This document shows, piece after piece, positions 35,749 through 44,435 of a DNA stretch of 64,000 nucleotides; position 1 is the stretch's first letter, and each line of letters opens with the position of its first letter. This DNA is from Psychrobacter sp. BI730. GTDB taxonomy: Bacteria; Pseudomonadota; Gammaproteobacteria; Pseudomonadales; Moraxellaceae. A model generated the notes under the pieces. That model saw only the letters and a list, made by a program, of their open reading frames with translations. It was not told where the DNA came from and searched no databases. A program made the translations under genes and the position numbers. Where the stretch lies: assembly GCF_013414195.1 (NCBI RefSeq), contig NZ_JAATTV010000005.1, positions 124,001-188,000 on the forward strand, written 5' to 3'.

Positions 35749-37944
35749 TTAAATGACCTCACGAGTCGTTTGAGTATTTGCGGCATCAATATTTTTAACA
35801 TCAGTGAAACCATTATGGCGTAGCAAGGCATCGATACTGGCGCTACGACCGCGGAAGTTTTCAAAGTTGGTCTTGGCCGGGAAACTGCCGCCAACAGATA
35901 AGATAGATTCACGGAACGCTTTGCCTGTCGCTGGGTTGAAAATACCGTCTTCTTCAAACTTGCTAAACGCATCAGCTGATAGCAGTTCCGCCCATTTATA
36001 TGAGTAATAACCTGCAGCATAACCACCCGCGAAGATATGACTAAAACCATTAGCAAAGCGGTTATAGTCAGGTGTTTGCATAACGGAGATATCATTACGG
36101 ACAGTATTGAGCGTCTCTAAAATGCCATCGTAATTAAGCGCTGGCGTATGAGCGTGAATGAGCAAGTCAAATAGAGCAAACTCTATCTGACGCAGCGTTT
36201 GCATGCCACTTTGGAAATTTTTGACTGCTAGTAGTGCATCGAGCTTGTTTTTAGGTAATGGCTCACCAGTCTCAACGTGGCTGCTGATAAGGGCGATACC
36301 TTCAGCGTCCCAAGCCCAGTTTTCCATAAACTGACTAGGAAGTTCGACTGCATCCCACTCGACGCCATTGACACCAGCGACATCGCCCACCGTCACTTGG
36401 GTTAATAAATGATGTAAGCCATGACCAAACTCGTGGAATAAGGTTAATACTTCATCATGAGTCAATAAACTAGGTTTGCTATCAAGTGCTGGCGTGAAAT
36501 TTCCAACCATAAAGCAAACGGGCAGCTGCTGATGGTTCAGTTCTTCGTAACTATAGCGAGATTGGAAACCACTCATCCATGCACCGCCACGCTTACCGCT
36601 ACGTGCAAATAAGTCAAAGTAGAAGCCACCGAGCAAGCGATCATCAGCATCGAATAATTGATAAAAGCTTACATCGTCATGCCAGCGAGAGACTGAGTCA
36701 CCTTCTGTCTCTTTATAGCTTTGCTCTTGTACTTTTATACCGTATAGACGCTCAACGATAGTGAACAAGCCATTAATCACTTTGGGTAATGGGAAATATG
36801 GACGAATTTCCTCCTGGGATAAGCTGAACTCACTTTGTTTTACCTTTTCAGCGATATAGGCGCTATCCCATGGTTGCAACTCGTCAATGCCATAATCGCT
36901 TGCGTATTTCTGTAGCTGTGCCAAATCTGCTTTGGCAGCAGGGTTTGCTTGCGTTGCTAAGTCACGTAAGAATGTTTCAACTTCTAAGACACTGTCTGCC
37001 ATCTTGGTCGATAGCGATACTTCGGCATAATTTGCAAAACCAAGTAGCTTAGCTTTTTGTTCACGTAATGAGAGGATTTGACTCATATTGTCAGCGTTAT
37101 TTAATGAGTTGCCTTTTGCATTGGTATGCGTATCAAACTCAGAAGCACGCGTAACATAAGCACGATACAGCGTCTCACGTAGGCTACGATCGTCCGCATG
37201 AGTCATAATCGCTAGATATACAGGGATATTTAAACTGGCCACATAATAAGGAGTAGGAAGTGCATCTACATCGTCTTGGTTAAGAGCACCGCTAGCAAGC
37301 TCACGTGCTTTGTATTGCTCGCCTGCATCTGCCAATAGTGCCAAGCCACTCTCTGTTAACCCCTTTAACTGAGAGTCTTCTAAAGGCAGGGCAAATGCTT
37401 GCGTCGCATCCAAGATATTGTCCGAAAAGGTTGCAGACAGGGTCGATAACTCGCTTTGGATAGCGGCAAACTTTTCTTGCTCAGCTTGAGGTAACGCAAC
37501 GCCTGATAACTCAAAACTACGTAATGCCAGTTCGATTGCACGTGCACGAGCAGGCTCTAACGTAGCAAAGAAATCTGTGTCATTGACGATAGTTTGATAG
37601 CGATTAAACAAAGGCTGATGCTGTCCAACTCGCGTACCGTAAGCAGATAGCTTTGGTAGCAGCTCATGATGAACATGACGAATCTCATCGTTGCTCATCA
37701 CGCTATTGAGATGCGACAAAATACCCCAGCTACGATCTAATGCCAGATTAATATGGTCAAAACTCATCACATCTGCCAAAGCTTGTTCAGCGCTTATTTT
37801 TTCAGCACTGTCGCTTTCTATCACGGTTAAGGTATCTAAAAAAGCATTGGCAGCATCAATAGCGTCAATCACTTGGCTCTGTAATGTATGTGGCGCAGTG
37901 TCGGCAAAATCGACAAGGCGTAAATCTAAAGGAGAAGGTGTCAT
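35749..37944 (-). CDS. prlC: Oligopeptidase A (M3 metallopeptidase)
   Basis: A cytosolic zinc endopeptidase that degrades signal peptides and oligopeptides. The zinc motif HEFGH lies at about residues 502-506 (TLFHEFGHGLHHLL), with the downstream Glu in the usual region. Other markers: FGKRGGAWMSGFQ-like segment and FSHIFAGGYAAGYYSYKWAELLSADAF near the end. It has 731 residues from the ATG at 37944; a TTG 36 bases earlier is possible but unsupported. It is cotranscribed with yheV. Confidence 0.95.
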   Translation of the reverse strand: MTPSPLDLRLVDFADTAPHTLQSQVIDAIDAANAFLDTLTVIESDSAEKISAEQALADVMSFDHINLALDRSWGILSHLNSVMSNDEIRHVHHELLPKLSAYGTRVGQHQPLFNRYQTIVNDTDFFATLEPARARAIELALRSFELSGVALPQAEQEKFAAIQSELSTLSATFSDNILDATQAFALPLEDSQLKGLTESGLALLADAGEQYKARELASGALNQDDVDALPTPYYVASLNIPVYLAIMTHADDRSLRETLYRAYVTRASEFDTHTNAKGNSLNNADNMSQILSLREQKAKLLGFANYAEVSLSTKMADSVLEVETFLRDLATQANPAAKADLAQLQKYASDYGIDELQPWDSAYIAEKVKQSEFSLSQEEIRPYFPLPKVINGLFTIVERLYGIKVQEQSYKETEGDSVSRWHDDVSFYQLFDADDRLLGGFYFDLFARSGKRGGAWMSGFQSRYSYEELNHQQLPVCFMVGNFTPALDSKPSLLTHDEVLTLFHEFGHGLHHLLTQVTVGDVAGVNGVEWDAVELPSQFMENWAWDAEGIALISSHVETGEPLPKNKLDALLAVKNFQSGMQTLRQIEFALFDLLIHAHTPALNYDGILETLNTVRNDISVMQTPDYNRFANGFSHIFAGGYAAGYYSYKWAELLSADAFSKFEEDGIFNPATGKAFRESILSVGGSFPAKTNFENFRGRSASIDALLRHNGFTDVKNIDAANTQTTREVI

Positions 37945-38434
37945 ATAGGTATCCGATATCAATGAATTATTATTAATCAAAATGAGAAAAGTCTGGCTAC
38001 TATTGAAATATACAGTGTGTTCTTATTTTATATATAGATTATATAAAAGATGGGTTCGTTTGGTAAAAATACAACCTAAGCACTTTTATACGATTCAACT
38101 AATTAGGACAGTGCTAGCAATCTGAAAGTAGATGTCGAGATTCTGGTATTTAGATTCAACTTCTCAAGATAATTATCTGAATATGTAGCTATGTTCGTTA
38201 AGGCAGTTCTTTAACAATATAGAGTGCTCTACTTACAAAGCGCTATCATTTGCTTGCAAATTAACCCTACAGGGAGTGGGGTATAGCTGTTAGCATCAAG
38301 ATAATGGAATTTAAATATTATGCATCGATAAGATGTAAGAAAAACACGGATAGAAATTTCTACACTCATAAAAATATATGAGTGAAGAGATATATAAATT
38401 TAAAAATGAATGATAATAAAACAAGGAGCAATAT
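37945..38434. other. Divergent intergenic region prlC / Balon-type gene
   Basis: 490 AT-rich bases containing no gene. The last 85 bases before the Balon-type ATG carry two inverted repeats (38351-38362 and 38363-38384) and a strong ribosome site. No convincing promoter hexamers could be placed, but the length suggests regulation. Confidence 0.5.
38351..38384 (+). promoter_or_regulatory. Two adjacent inverted repeats upstream of the Balon-type gene
   Basis: TAGAAATTTCTA (38351-38362) is a perfect 12-bp palindrome. Immediately after it CACTCATA (38363-38370) and TATGAGTG (38377-38384) form an 8-bp stem with a 6-base loop. They end 50 bases before the ATG. Either an operator or a leader RNA structure. 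Confidence 0.5.
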
Positions 38435-39547
38435 ATGAAAGCGACTCTTAAAAGTTTACGTGAAACTAAAGCTAACCCTGCAGTAAGTATCTTTGTTAAA
38501 ACGCATCGTGAACATCCAGCTAGTGAGCAAGATCCTATCGCTCTAAAAAATCAATTGAAAGTTGCCGAAGATCGTTTGACGAAAGAGTACGATAAACGCA
38601 CAGCGACTACCATTCTAGATAATATTCAAAATAAAATAAATGAGCTCAATCACAATTATAACCTCGATACGTTGGCTATATTTGCTAGTACAGATGATGT
38701 GCAAGTCATCCGTATGCCAATTGATACGACAGAGCGCGTTGTGATTTCAGATAGATTTGCTACGCGTGACTTGGTCCGTGATATGGCAAGTGCGGTTCAT
38801 TATTATACGGTGGTCTTAACCCGTGACAATGCGCGTTTGATTGAAGCCTCTAATGACCGCGTCGTGAGAGAGTTCGATAAAGATGACGATGCACAAAACA
38901 ACATGGAGAACATTCAGTTCCCTGTCGAAAACAACGGACTATACACAACAGGCGACGGTGGCTCAGATCGTTCATCAAACAACGAAAGCAGTCACTTAAA
39001 AGAATTCTTTAACCAAGTCGATAAAAGCGTCCAAGAGTTATGGGGCGAGCATAAAATGCCTCTTGTGATAGTTGGTGATGCAAAAAATATTGGCTACTAC
39101 AAAGAAGTCTGTGATCGTCCAGATAATATCATTGCTACAGTATCGAATGCGACTAATTTAGAAGATAGTAGCGCTCAGCATATCGTAGATAGTGTGCAAG
39201 AAGCCGTAGAAGAGTATCGTACCTCACTGCACAAAGCTGCGTTGGGTGAAATAGATAAAGCTCGCGGTGCGAATATGTTGCAGACTGATTTACAGGAGGT
39301 ATATCGCAGTGCCTTCCAAGGGGCTGGCGAGACACTTTATGTACGCCGTGGTTATATACAGTCCGCTAAGATTGACGAAAAAGCACAAACGTTAAGCCCT
39401 GCAAATGATGCGACTACGGAAGGCATCACAGATGATGCAATTGGTGAAATCATCGAACACGTCATCCACAATGGCGGCAAAGCTGTATTTATGCCACAAG
39501 ATATCATGGGTGAAGATCAACCAATAGCGCTAGTAACTCGCTACTAA
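38435..39547 (+). CDS. balon: Balon-type ribosome hibernation factor (bacterial aeRF1/Pelota homologue)
   Basis: A 370-residue protein of the bacterial archaeo-eukaryotic release factor (baeRF) group, matching what I recall of Balon (AOC03_06830) of Psychrobacter urativorans. Balon binds the ribosomal A site in stressed cells together with EF-Tu-GDP and can occupy ribosomes that still hold mRNA and tRNA. Seen here: an N-terminal domain (about 1-125, helix 35-73); a middle domain starting VHYYTVVLTRDNARLIEAS (121-139) with a Gly/Ser loop GDGGSDRSSNN (173-183); and a C-terminal domain (about 260-370) ending GGKAVFMPQDIM. No GGQ tripeptide occurs, so peptide release is not expected. AAGGAG precedes the ATG. 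Monocistronic, with its own terminator. Confidence 0.85.
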   Translation: MKATLKSLRETKANPAVSIFVKTHREHPASEQDPIALKNQLKVAEDRLTKEYDKRTATTILDNIQNKINELNHNYNLDTLAIFASTDDVQVIRMPIDTTERVVISDRFATRDLVRDMASAVHYYTVVLTRDNARLIEASNDRVVREFDKDDDAQNNMENIQFPVENNGLYTTGDGGSDRSSNNESSHLKEFFNQVDKSVQELWGEHKMPLVIVGDAKNIGYYKEVCDRPDNIIATVSNATNLEDSSAQHIVDSVQEAVEEYRTSLHKAALGEIDKARGANMLQTDLQEVYRSAFQGAGETLYVRRGYIQSAKIDEKAQTLSPANDATTEGITDDAIGEIIEHVIHNGGKAVFMPQDIMGEDQPIALVTRY

Positions 39548-39575
39548 TCTGACGATGACACCTATACGCGATGTT

Positions 39576-39605
39576 CATTTATGAATCAGCCATTTATGAA
39601 TTAGC
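39576..39605 (+). repeat. 15-bp tandem repeat after the Balon-type gene
   Basis: CATTTATGAATCAGC followed directly by CATTTATGAATTAGC (one difference), 28 bases after the stop codon. It lies between ACACCTAT (39558-39565) and its complement ATAGGTGT (39618-39625). Confidence 0.8.
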
Positions 39606-39631
39606 CATTGATAATACATAGGTGTAATATG

Positions 39632-39665
39632 AGAGCATTGGTTCAATACGAGCCAATGCTCTTTT
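39632..39665 (+). terminator. Terminator of the Balon-type gene
   Basis: AGAGCATTGGTTC and GAGCCAATGCTCT form a 13-bp stem with one G-T pair and a 5-base loop, followed by TTTT. Confidence 0.9.
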
Positions 39666-39755
39666 TATGTCTGTCATTACCATCACTATGGGTGCTATCG
39701 TAGCTGAGCTATTGATCTTTACTCCATAAATAATGAGCGTACAACTAACCAAACT

Positions 39756-40511
39756 ATGACTACCACCTCTTTTGTTTTAACCAGCTACAACATCCATAAA
39801 GGCATGTCACCGCTGAATCGCCAAGTGAAGATGCAAGGTATTGCTCAGGCGCTAGAATCTGTGGGTTCAGACGTACTGTGCCTACAAGAAGTGCAAGGCC
39901 AAAACCTTAAACGCAATATGCAATACAACGAGTACCCAGATCAATCGCAGCATGAATGGTTCGGCGAATTTTTAGATTTGCAAAACAGTTACGGTAAAAA
40001 CTCAGAGTACGAAAACGGCCATCACGGCAATGCAGTATTGAGCCGCTTTCCGCTAGACCCCAAACACAATGTAAATATTACGGTCAACAAGCTTGAGCAG
40101 CGCGGTGTCTTGCACTGTGAGGTACAGCCTATCGGTTGGGAGATGCCAGTTGTCGTATTGTGTGCACATTTAAATTTATTTGAGCGTGATCGTATCAAGC
40201 AGTATCAAGCGATTAGTGACTATGTTCGAAATGAGATTGCGCCAAATCAACCGCTCATCTTGGCAGGCGATTTTAATGATTGGAAAAAGATGTCTTGTGA
40301 CAAACTGGCATCAGATCTCGGTATGATAGAAGCGTTCAAACATTGTCATGGCAAGCTGTTGCCAACCTTTCCCGCAAAACTGCCAGTACTCAGCTTAGAT
40401 CGTATCTATGTGCGCAATTTGCTTGTGAAGGATGCTTGGGTACATACTGGAAAGCCTTGGTCATCGCTATCGGATCACCTGCCTATCAGTGCAGAGCTGA
40501 TGCTACCCTAA
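39756..40511 (+). CDS. Endonuclease/exonuclease/phosphatase (EEP) family protein
   Basis: A 251-residue EEP-fold metal-dependent phosphoesterase similar to E. coli YbhP. Signature residues: SYNIHKGM, CLQEVQG (metal-binding Glu), HGNAVLSRFP, AHLNLFERDR (His), GDFNDW (catalytic Asp/Asn) and SDHLPI (catalytic His) near the C-terminus. Substrate unknown: DNA, RNA or phospholipid headgroups are all possible in this fold. No signal peptide. It is a single gene. Confidence 0.88.
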   Translation: MTTTSFVLTSYNIHKGMSPLNRQVKMQGIAQALESVGSDVLCLQEVQGQNLKRNMQYNEYPDQSQHEWFGEFLDLQNSYGKNSEYENGHHGNAVLSRFPLDPKHNVNITVNKLEQRGVLHCEVQPIGWEMPVVVLCAHLNLFERDRIKQYQAISDYVRNEIAPNQPLILAGDFNDWKKMSCDKLASDLGMIEAFKHCHGKLLPTFPAKLPVLSLDRIYVRNLLVKDAWVHTGKPWSSLSDHLPISAELMLP

Positions 40512-40697
40512 TACCTAACTATAATAATTCGTCTAAATGTATTATATTGGCAATCTATCAATATATGAACAATTGTCTTTATTGATCATATTATTGATTA
40601 ACCATGTTCTCGATTGAAAGTGCTATTAACAGTACAACGTTTCAATAAAATGAATAACAAGTACAGCCTGATAAACAAAATATAAGGATATTCTACG

Positions 40698-41729
40698 ATG
40701 GCAACAGCGTCTACTACTGATAACAATCAACAAGCTAACCATAACATACCTAAGACTCAGCACGCCGTACTCATACGCGAGTTCGGTGAGCCTGAAGTAA
40801 TGAAATACTAAGATGGTGCTGATGTTCCTGAGCCACAGGATGACCAAGTACTAGTAAAAATTGCCTATGCCGGAATTAACCCTGTCGATTATAAGACCCG
40901 TCAAGGTAAAGGCTGGGGTGCGGGAAACATCCGTAAAGACAAGTTTGAGAATGATCAGCCAGCTATTTTAGGGTTCGATGTAGCAGGCGAAGTAGTCAGC
41001 AGTAATAGCGATGAGTTTGCTGTGGGCGATAGAGTAGCGGCCTTGACCTTTACCGGTGGCGGCTATGCGCAATATGTGGCAGTAGATGCCAAGTTGCTTG
41101 CGAAAGTACCAGACAATGTCAGCTTAGAGCAGGCAGGTGCTTTGCCTTGTATCGGACAAACGGCGCTACAGTTTGTAGATTTTGCTGATATAAAAACAGG
41201 CGAGCATGTGGTTATTAATGCACCAGCAGGCGGTGTCGGTCATTTGTTGATCCAACTGCTTATGAATAAAGTGGCGCAAGATAACATCAAGGTGACGGTA
41301 ATTTGCTCGCCAGAAAAGTACGCCAAGCTTGATGAGTTGATAGACGTATCTAAGCTGGCGGGCTGGATAGATTATACCAAAGATGAAGATTTCCCTGACC
41401 TACAAGCCGACGTGCTACTTGATTTAGTCGGCGATGAAGCAGGTGTCCGCGCGCTTAGCGTTCTCAAGACAGGTGCTCGAGTAAATGTGTTGCCAACTAT
41501 CTGGGTTGATAAGCTCAAAGAAGCCGGTCAGCAAAAAGACTTAGCAGTAGCAGGCTATAAAGCGCAGCGTAGTGGTCAAGATATGGCGCGTGTTTTACAG
41601 GAAGTAGCCGATGGTAAGCTAACTTTAAAAATTCAAAAAACTTATCCACTCTCAGAAGTTGTTGCAGCGCACCATGAGCTACAAAAAGGCGATGCTTTTG
41701 GCAAGATTGTCTTAGCGGCAGCTGAGTGA
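40698..41729 (+). pseudogene. NADPH:quinone reductase (MDR family), broken by an in-frame stop
   Basis: An ATG at 40698 opens a frame that begins with about 20 polar residues and then HAVLIREFGEPEVMKY, the start of a medium-chain zinc-independent quinone oxidoreductase. Codon 38 is TAA (40809-40811). Reading continues in the same frame with DGADVPEPQDDQVLVKIAYAGINPVDYKTR and on to the NAD(P)-binding segment INAPAGGVGHLLIQLL and the normal end at 41729. Removing the stop would give about 343 residues, a normal length. CAA or GAA to TAA is a one-base change. A shorter product from the GTG at 41022 would lack the N-terminal half of the catalytic domain. Confidence 0.85.
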
Positions 41730-41924
41730 ATGTCAAGATTGCCCAAATATTAGGTAGTGTTTGGTAGGATTTATTAGTAAGGGGATATCTGTTGAAACCC
41801 AGTAAACTTAACTGATGACTTAACAAATCATACAAAAGTTTTATTTTGGACAACAGAACGTCCCTGTAGTCTTCGCTTATTTATCATAGGATAGAAAGCG
41901 AACGTTACTAATAAAGGAAATAAT

Positions 41925-42797
41925 ATGACTATCAACAATAAGGCTATCAATAATAAGACCAGCAATGAAAAAACAGATGACCACATTGCTTATGAAGCAA
42001 AAGTTCGTGCAGAGATAGAAGCGTGGAAAAACCCTGATAAAGGGATTTTGGATAAGACGCTCGCAGTGCTTAATACCCCTGTGGTAGCAGCCGGTGATGC
42101 GTTAATGGAAGCCCCGCAATTTGGCGATTCTCTAAAAAAAGCAACTGAAGAAACGATTACTGCTTTGAGTGATGCAGCCAATTGGACATTGGACACTCAA
42201 GACGTTATCGATAGCTATCAAGAAGAAGCAGATATTAATGACTCCTCTATCAAAACGCTTGGCGACATTAAACGTCTACCTATTGCGGTTGTAGATAAAC
42301 AAGTTAAGCTTTTTAAAAGCAAATATGTAGCGCTAACCAGTGCGCAAGGGGTGACTACAGGGGTTGTAGGCTGGGCAGGTATCCCTGCTGATGTCGTTGG
42401 GCTTATTACAGCCAACCTACGTGCGATTGGAGAATATGCAACGTACTATGGCTTTGATATCAATGATAAAGGCGAGCAGCTATTTGCGATGTCTTTGTTG
42501 GCTGTAGCAACTTCTGACTCTGTTGAAGAGCGTAAAGCGGCGTTAGATGACACTCATGCGATGATTAAAGATCCAGAGACTCAGGCATTCAATCAGATTA
42601 ATGAAGAAGTTATCTCTCGTGTACTGCGTCAAACAGCGACTAAAGTAGCCACTAACATCGTTAAGACAAAAGCGGCGCAAATCATTCCAGCGGTGGGTGC
42701 AGTAGTCGCAGGTGGTGTTAATGCTAGCTACACTGCCAATGTTTGTGAAGCTGCTTATCAGTGTTACCGTGAGCGTTTTTTGGAGCGTCTCGCATAA
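41925..42797 (+). CDS. EcsC family protein
   Basis: A 290-residue protein with the EcsC core GWAGIPADVVGLITANLRAIGEYATYYGFDINDKGEQLFAMSLLAVATS (about 144-195) and the C-terminal hydrophobic segment AAQIIPAVGAVVAGGVNASYTANVCEAAYQCYRERFL. The family is named after a Bacillus gene near an ABC transporter and has no established biochemical function. It has weak membrane-associating segments. AAAGGAAA lies upstream of the ATG. It is convergent with the AlkB-like gene, 32 bases apart. Confidence 0.85.
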   Translation: MTINNKAINNKTSNEKTDDHIAYEAKVRAEIEAWKNPDKGILDKTLAVLNTPVVAAGDALMEAPQFGDSLKKATEETITALSDAANWTLDTQDVIDSYQEEADINDSSIKTLGDIKRLPIAVVDKQVKLFKSKYVALTSAQGVTTGVVGWAGIPADVVGLITANLRAIGEYATYYGFDINDKGEQLFAMSLLAVATSDSVEERKAALDDTHAMIKDPETQAFNQINEEVISRVLRQTATKVATNIVKTKAAQIIPAVGAVVAGGVNASYTANVCEAAYQCYRERFLERLA

Positions 42798-42829
42798 ACA
42801 CTTAATGGCTCGTTAAGTCAGCGATAGTA

Positions 42830-43447
42830 TCAAGATGTAAGCATATGCCGAAACGTTAGACTGATTCGCCCAGCATCGACCGTCTTTGTCTTAGTGATCG
42901 TATGCTTCCAAAAGGTCTGTGTGTCACCGTGCATCACAACGAGCTGACCAGACTCAAGATAAAGTTCAACTTTGTCTTGAGTTTTTTTATGCTTAAAAAC
43001 AAGTTTGCGTGTGGCACCGAGCGATAAGGAGGCGATGACTGGTTGATGACCGAGCTCTTTTTCGTCATCAGCGTGATAGCCCATACCATCAGCGCCAGAA
43101 GGATAGTAATTAAGCAGGCAGGTGTTGAAATTAGCAATGACACCGATTTCTACTAAAGCTTGCTCAATTTTCTGTTTCACGTGAAACACTTTATCTAACC
43201 ATGGAACGGTTTGTCGCACGTGTCCCGAGTATTGATAATTGGCATTTTTGTCTCCCATCCAGACAATTTTCCTAGTAGTCATATGGGTCTTACCAAATAA
43301 CGTCACGATGTCTGGTTGCCAAGGTAGCTCATTTAGTAGAGTATTATAAAGGGCAGTGGCATCGTCGATAATCACGCCTAGATCATTCACCTTACCCTCA
43401 TAGGGTAGTAAGTTATCCGTGGGTGCAGGGGCAAAGAGGTCAGTCAT
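42830..43447 (-). CDS. AlkB-like 2-oxoglutarate/Fe(II) dioxygenase
   Basis: A 205-residue member of the AlkB family (closer to the ALKBH2/3-like bacterial group), which repairs alkylated bases by oxidative demethylation. Iron ligands: His125 and Asp127 (GYHADDE) and His182 (WKHTI). 2-oxoglutarate contacts: NYYPSG (about 113-118), Arg194 and Arg200 (GRISLTFRHM). The substrate-flip segment TRKIVWMGDKNANYQYSG is present. It starts 20 bases after the upstream hydrolase gene's stop, so the two may form a unit. No ada-type regulator nearby. Confidence 0.92.
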   Translation of the reverse strand: MTDLFAPAPTDNLLPYEGKVNDLGVIIDDATALYNTLLNELPWQPDIVTLFGKTHMTTRKIVWMGDKNANYQYSGHVRQTVPWLDKVFHVKQKIEQALVEIGVIANFNTCLLNYYPSGADGMGYHADDEKELGHQPVIASLSLGATRKLVFKHKKTQDKVELYLESGQLVVMHGDTQTFWKHTITKTKTVDAGRISLTFRHMLTS

Positions 43448-43467
43448 AATTTAGTCGTTGTAAATCC

Positions 43468-44358
43468 TTATTTACTGCTTTGGTAGTGCTCGTTGATGAT
43501 TTGAGCACATAGTTCAGGCGCTTCCATTGGTAATAGATGACCATAATCTGACAGCGAAATAAGACTGCTATCTGGGACAAACTTTTTCCATTGCTTTCGT
43601 ACTCTGTCATTGATGAACAGGGTAGGTTTGCCTGTAATCAACGTGTAGGGACAGCGTAGTTTTTTGAGTGCGGCATCGATATGAGGTGCGCCAAAATAAT
43701 TGGCCAGCTCTTGTTCTGGTGCAAACATAAGCGTATAGCTACCATCTGTGTTTTTGCTCAGGCTTTGTTCAGCAAATACTTGCAAATGCTCATCGCTGAT
43801 ACGCTTATAAGCACGCTGCGCACGTAGGCTCTCGTAATAACTATGGGTACTTGGCCAAGTAGATTGCTTGGTTAACGTGCTTTTGAAAGGCTCGCGGCTC
43901 AGTAGGATAGAGCGTGGCAAAAGGTTATATAAGGTGGCTTGGTGTTTGGTAAATGTGACAGGCTCGATCAGGTACAACTGCGAAAACAGCTCTGGACGTT
44001 TGGCAGCTGCCATCGCTGTGGCCGTCGCCCCTTGCGAGTGACCAATACCTACGACAGGCTTGTCTTGGGTCTTTTCTAAAAACTCAATCAGCATATCAGC
44101 ATCTTGCTCGCGCGTGAGGCGGCGGCTTTGTGGCTTATCGTACCAATAACCACGCAGGGCGAGGGAGCAGACCTCAAAATTACTTGTCAACGCGCTTAAC
44201 AATGGCGTATAGGTACCAACCGTAAAGCTGTTACCACCATAGAAGTGCGCCGGTGCGCGTGGAGTAGAGCTTGAATCTAGCGGCTGATTAAATTGGCTAA
44301 GGTCATAGTAGCGTGCCTGTTTTCCGCCAAGATTAATACGGTTTGTGAATGCTTCCAT
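43468..44358 (-). CDS. Alpha/beta hydrolase
   Basis: A 296-residue alpha/beta hydrolase fold protein. The nucleophile elbow GHSQG places Ser108; an oxyanion-type HFYGGNSFTVGTY is at about 38-50, and the likely catalytic His is in DYGHLLPMEAPE (about 274). No signal peptide. The substrate is not predictable. It lies between the ABC exporter and the AlkB-like gene on the same strand. Confidence 0.85.
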   Translation of the reverse strand: MEAFTNRINLGGKQARYYDLSQFNQPLDSSSTPRAPAHFYGGNSFTVGTYTPLLSALTSNFEVCSLALRGYWYDKPQSRRLTREQDADMLIEFLEKTQDKPVVGIGHSQGATATAMAAAKRPELFSQLYLIEPVTFTKHQATLYNLLPRSILLSREPFKSTLTKQSTWPSTHSYYESLRAQRAYKRISDEHLQVFAEQSLSKNTDGSYTLMFAPEQELANYFGAPHIDAALKKLRCPYTLITGKPTLFINDRVRKQWKKFVPDSSLISLSDYGHLLPMEAPELCAQIINEHYQSSK

Positions 44359-44435
44359 AAAATAAACACTTCCTTGTGACTTATTTTGAGTGATTTTTTC
44401 GTAGTTTGTCTTCTTATGATTGCTCTTAATGAATC

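Noticed and set aside
42800..42818. Hairpin ACTTAA/TTAAGT between ecsC and alkB as a terminator
   Set aside because: Only a 6-bp AT-rich stem with no T tract; too weak to call.
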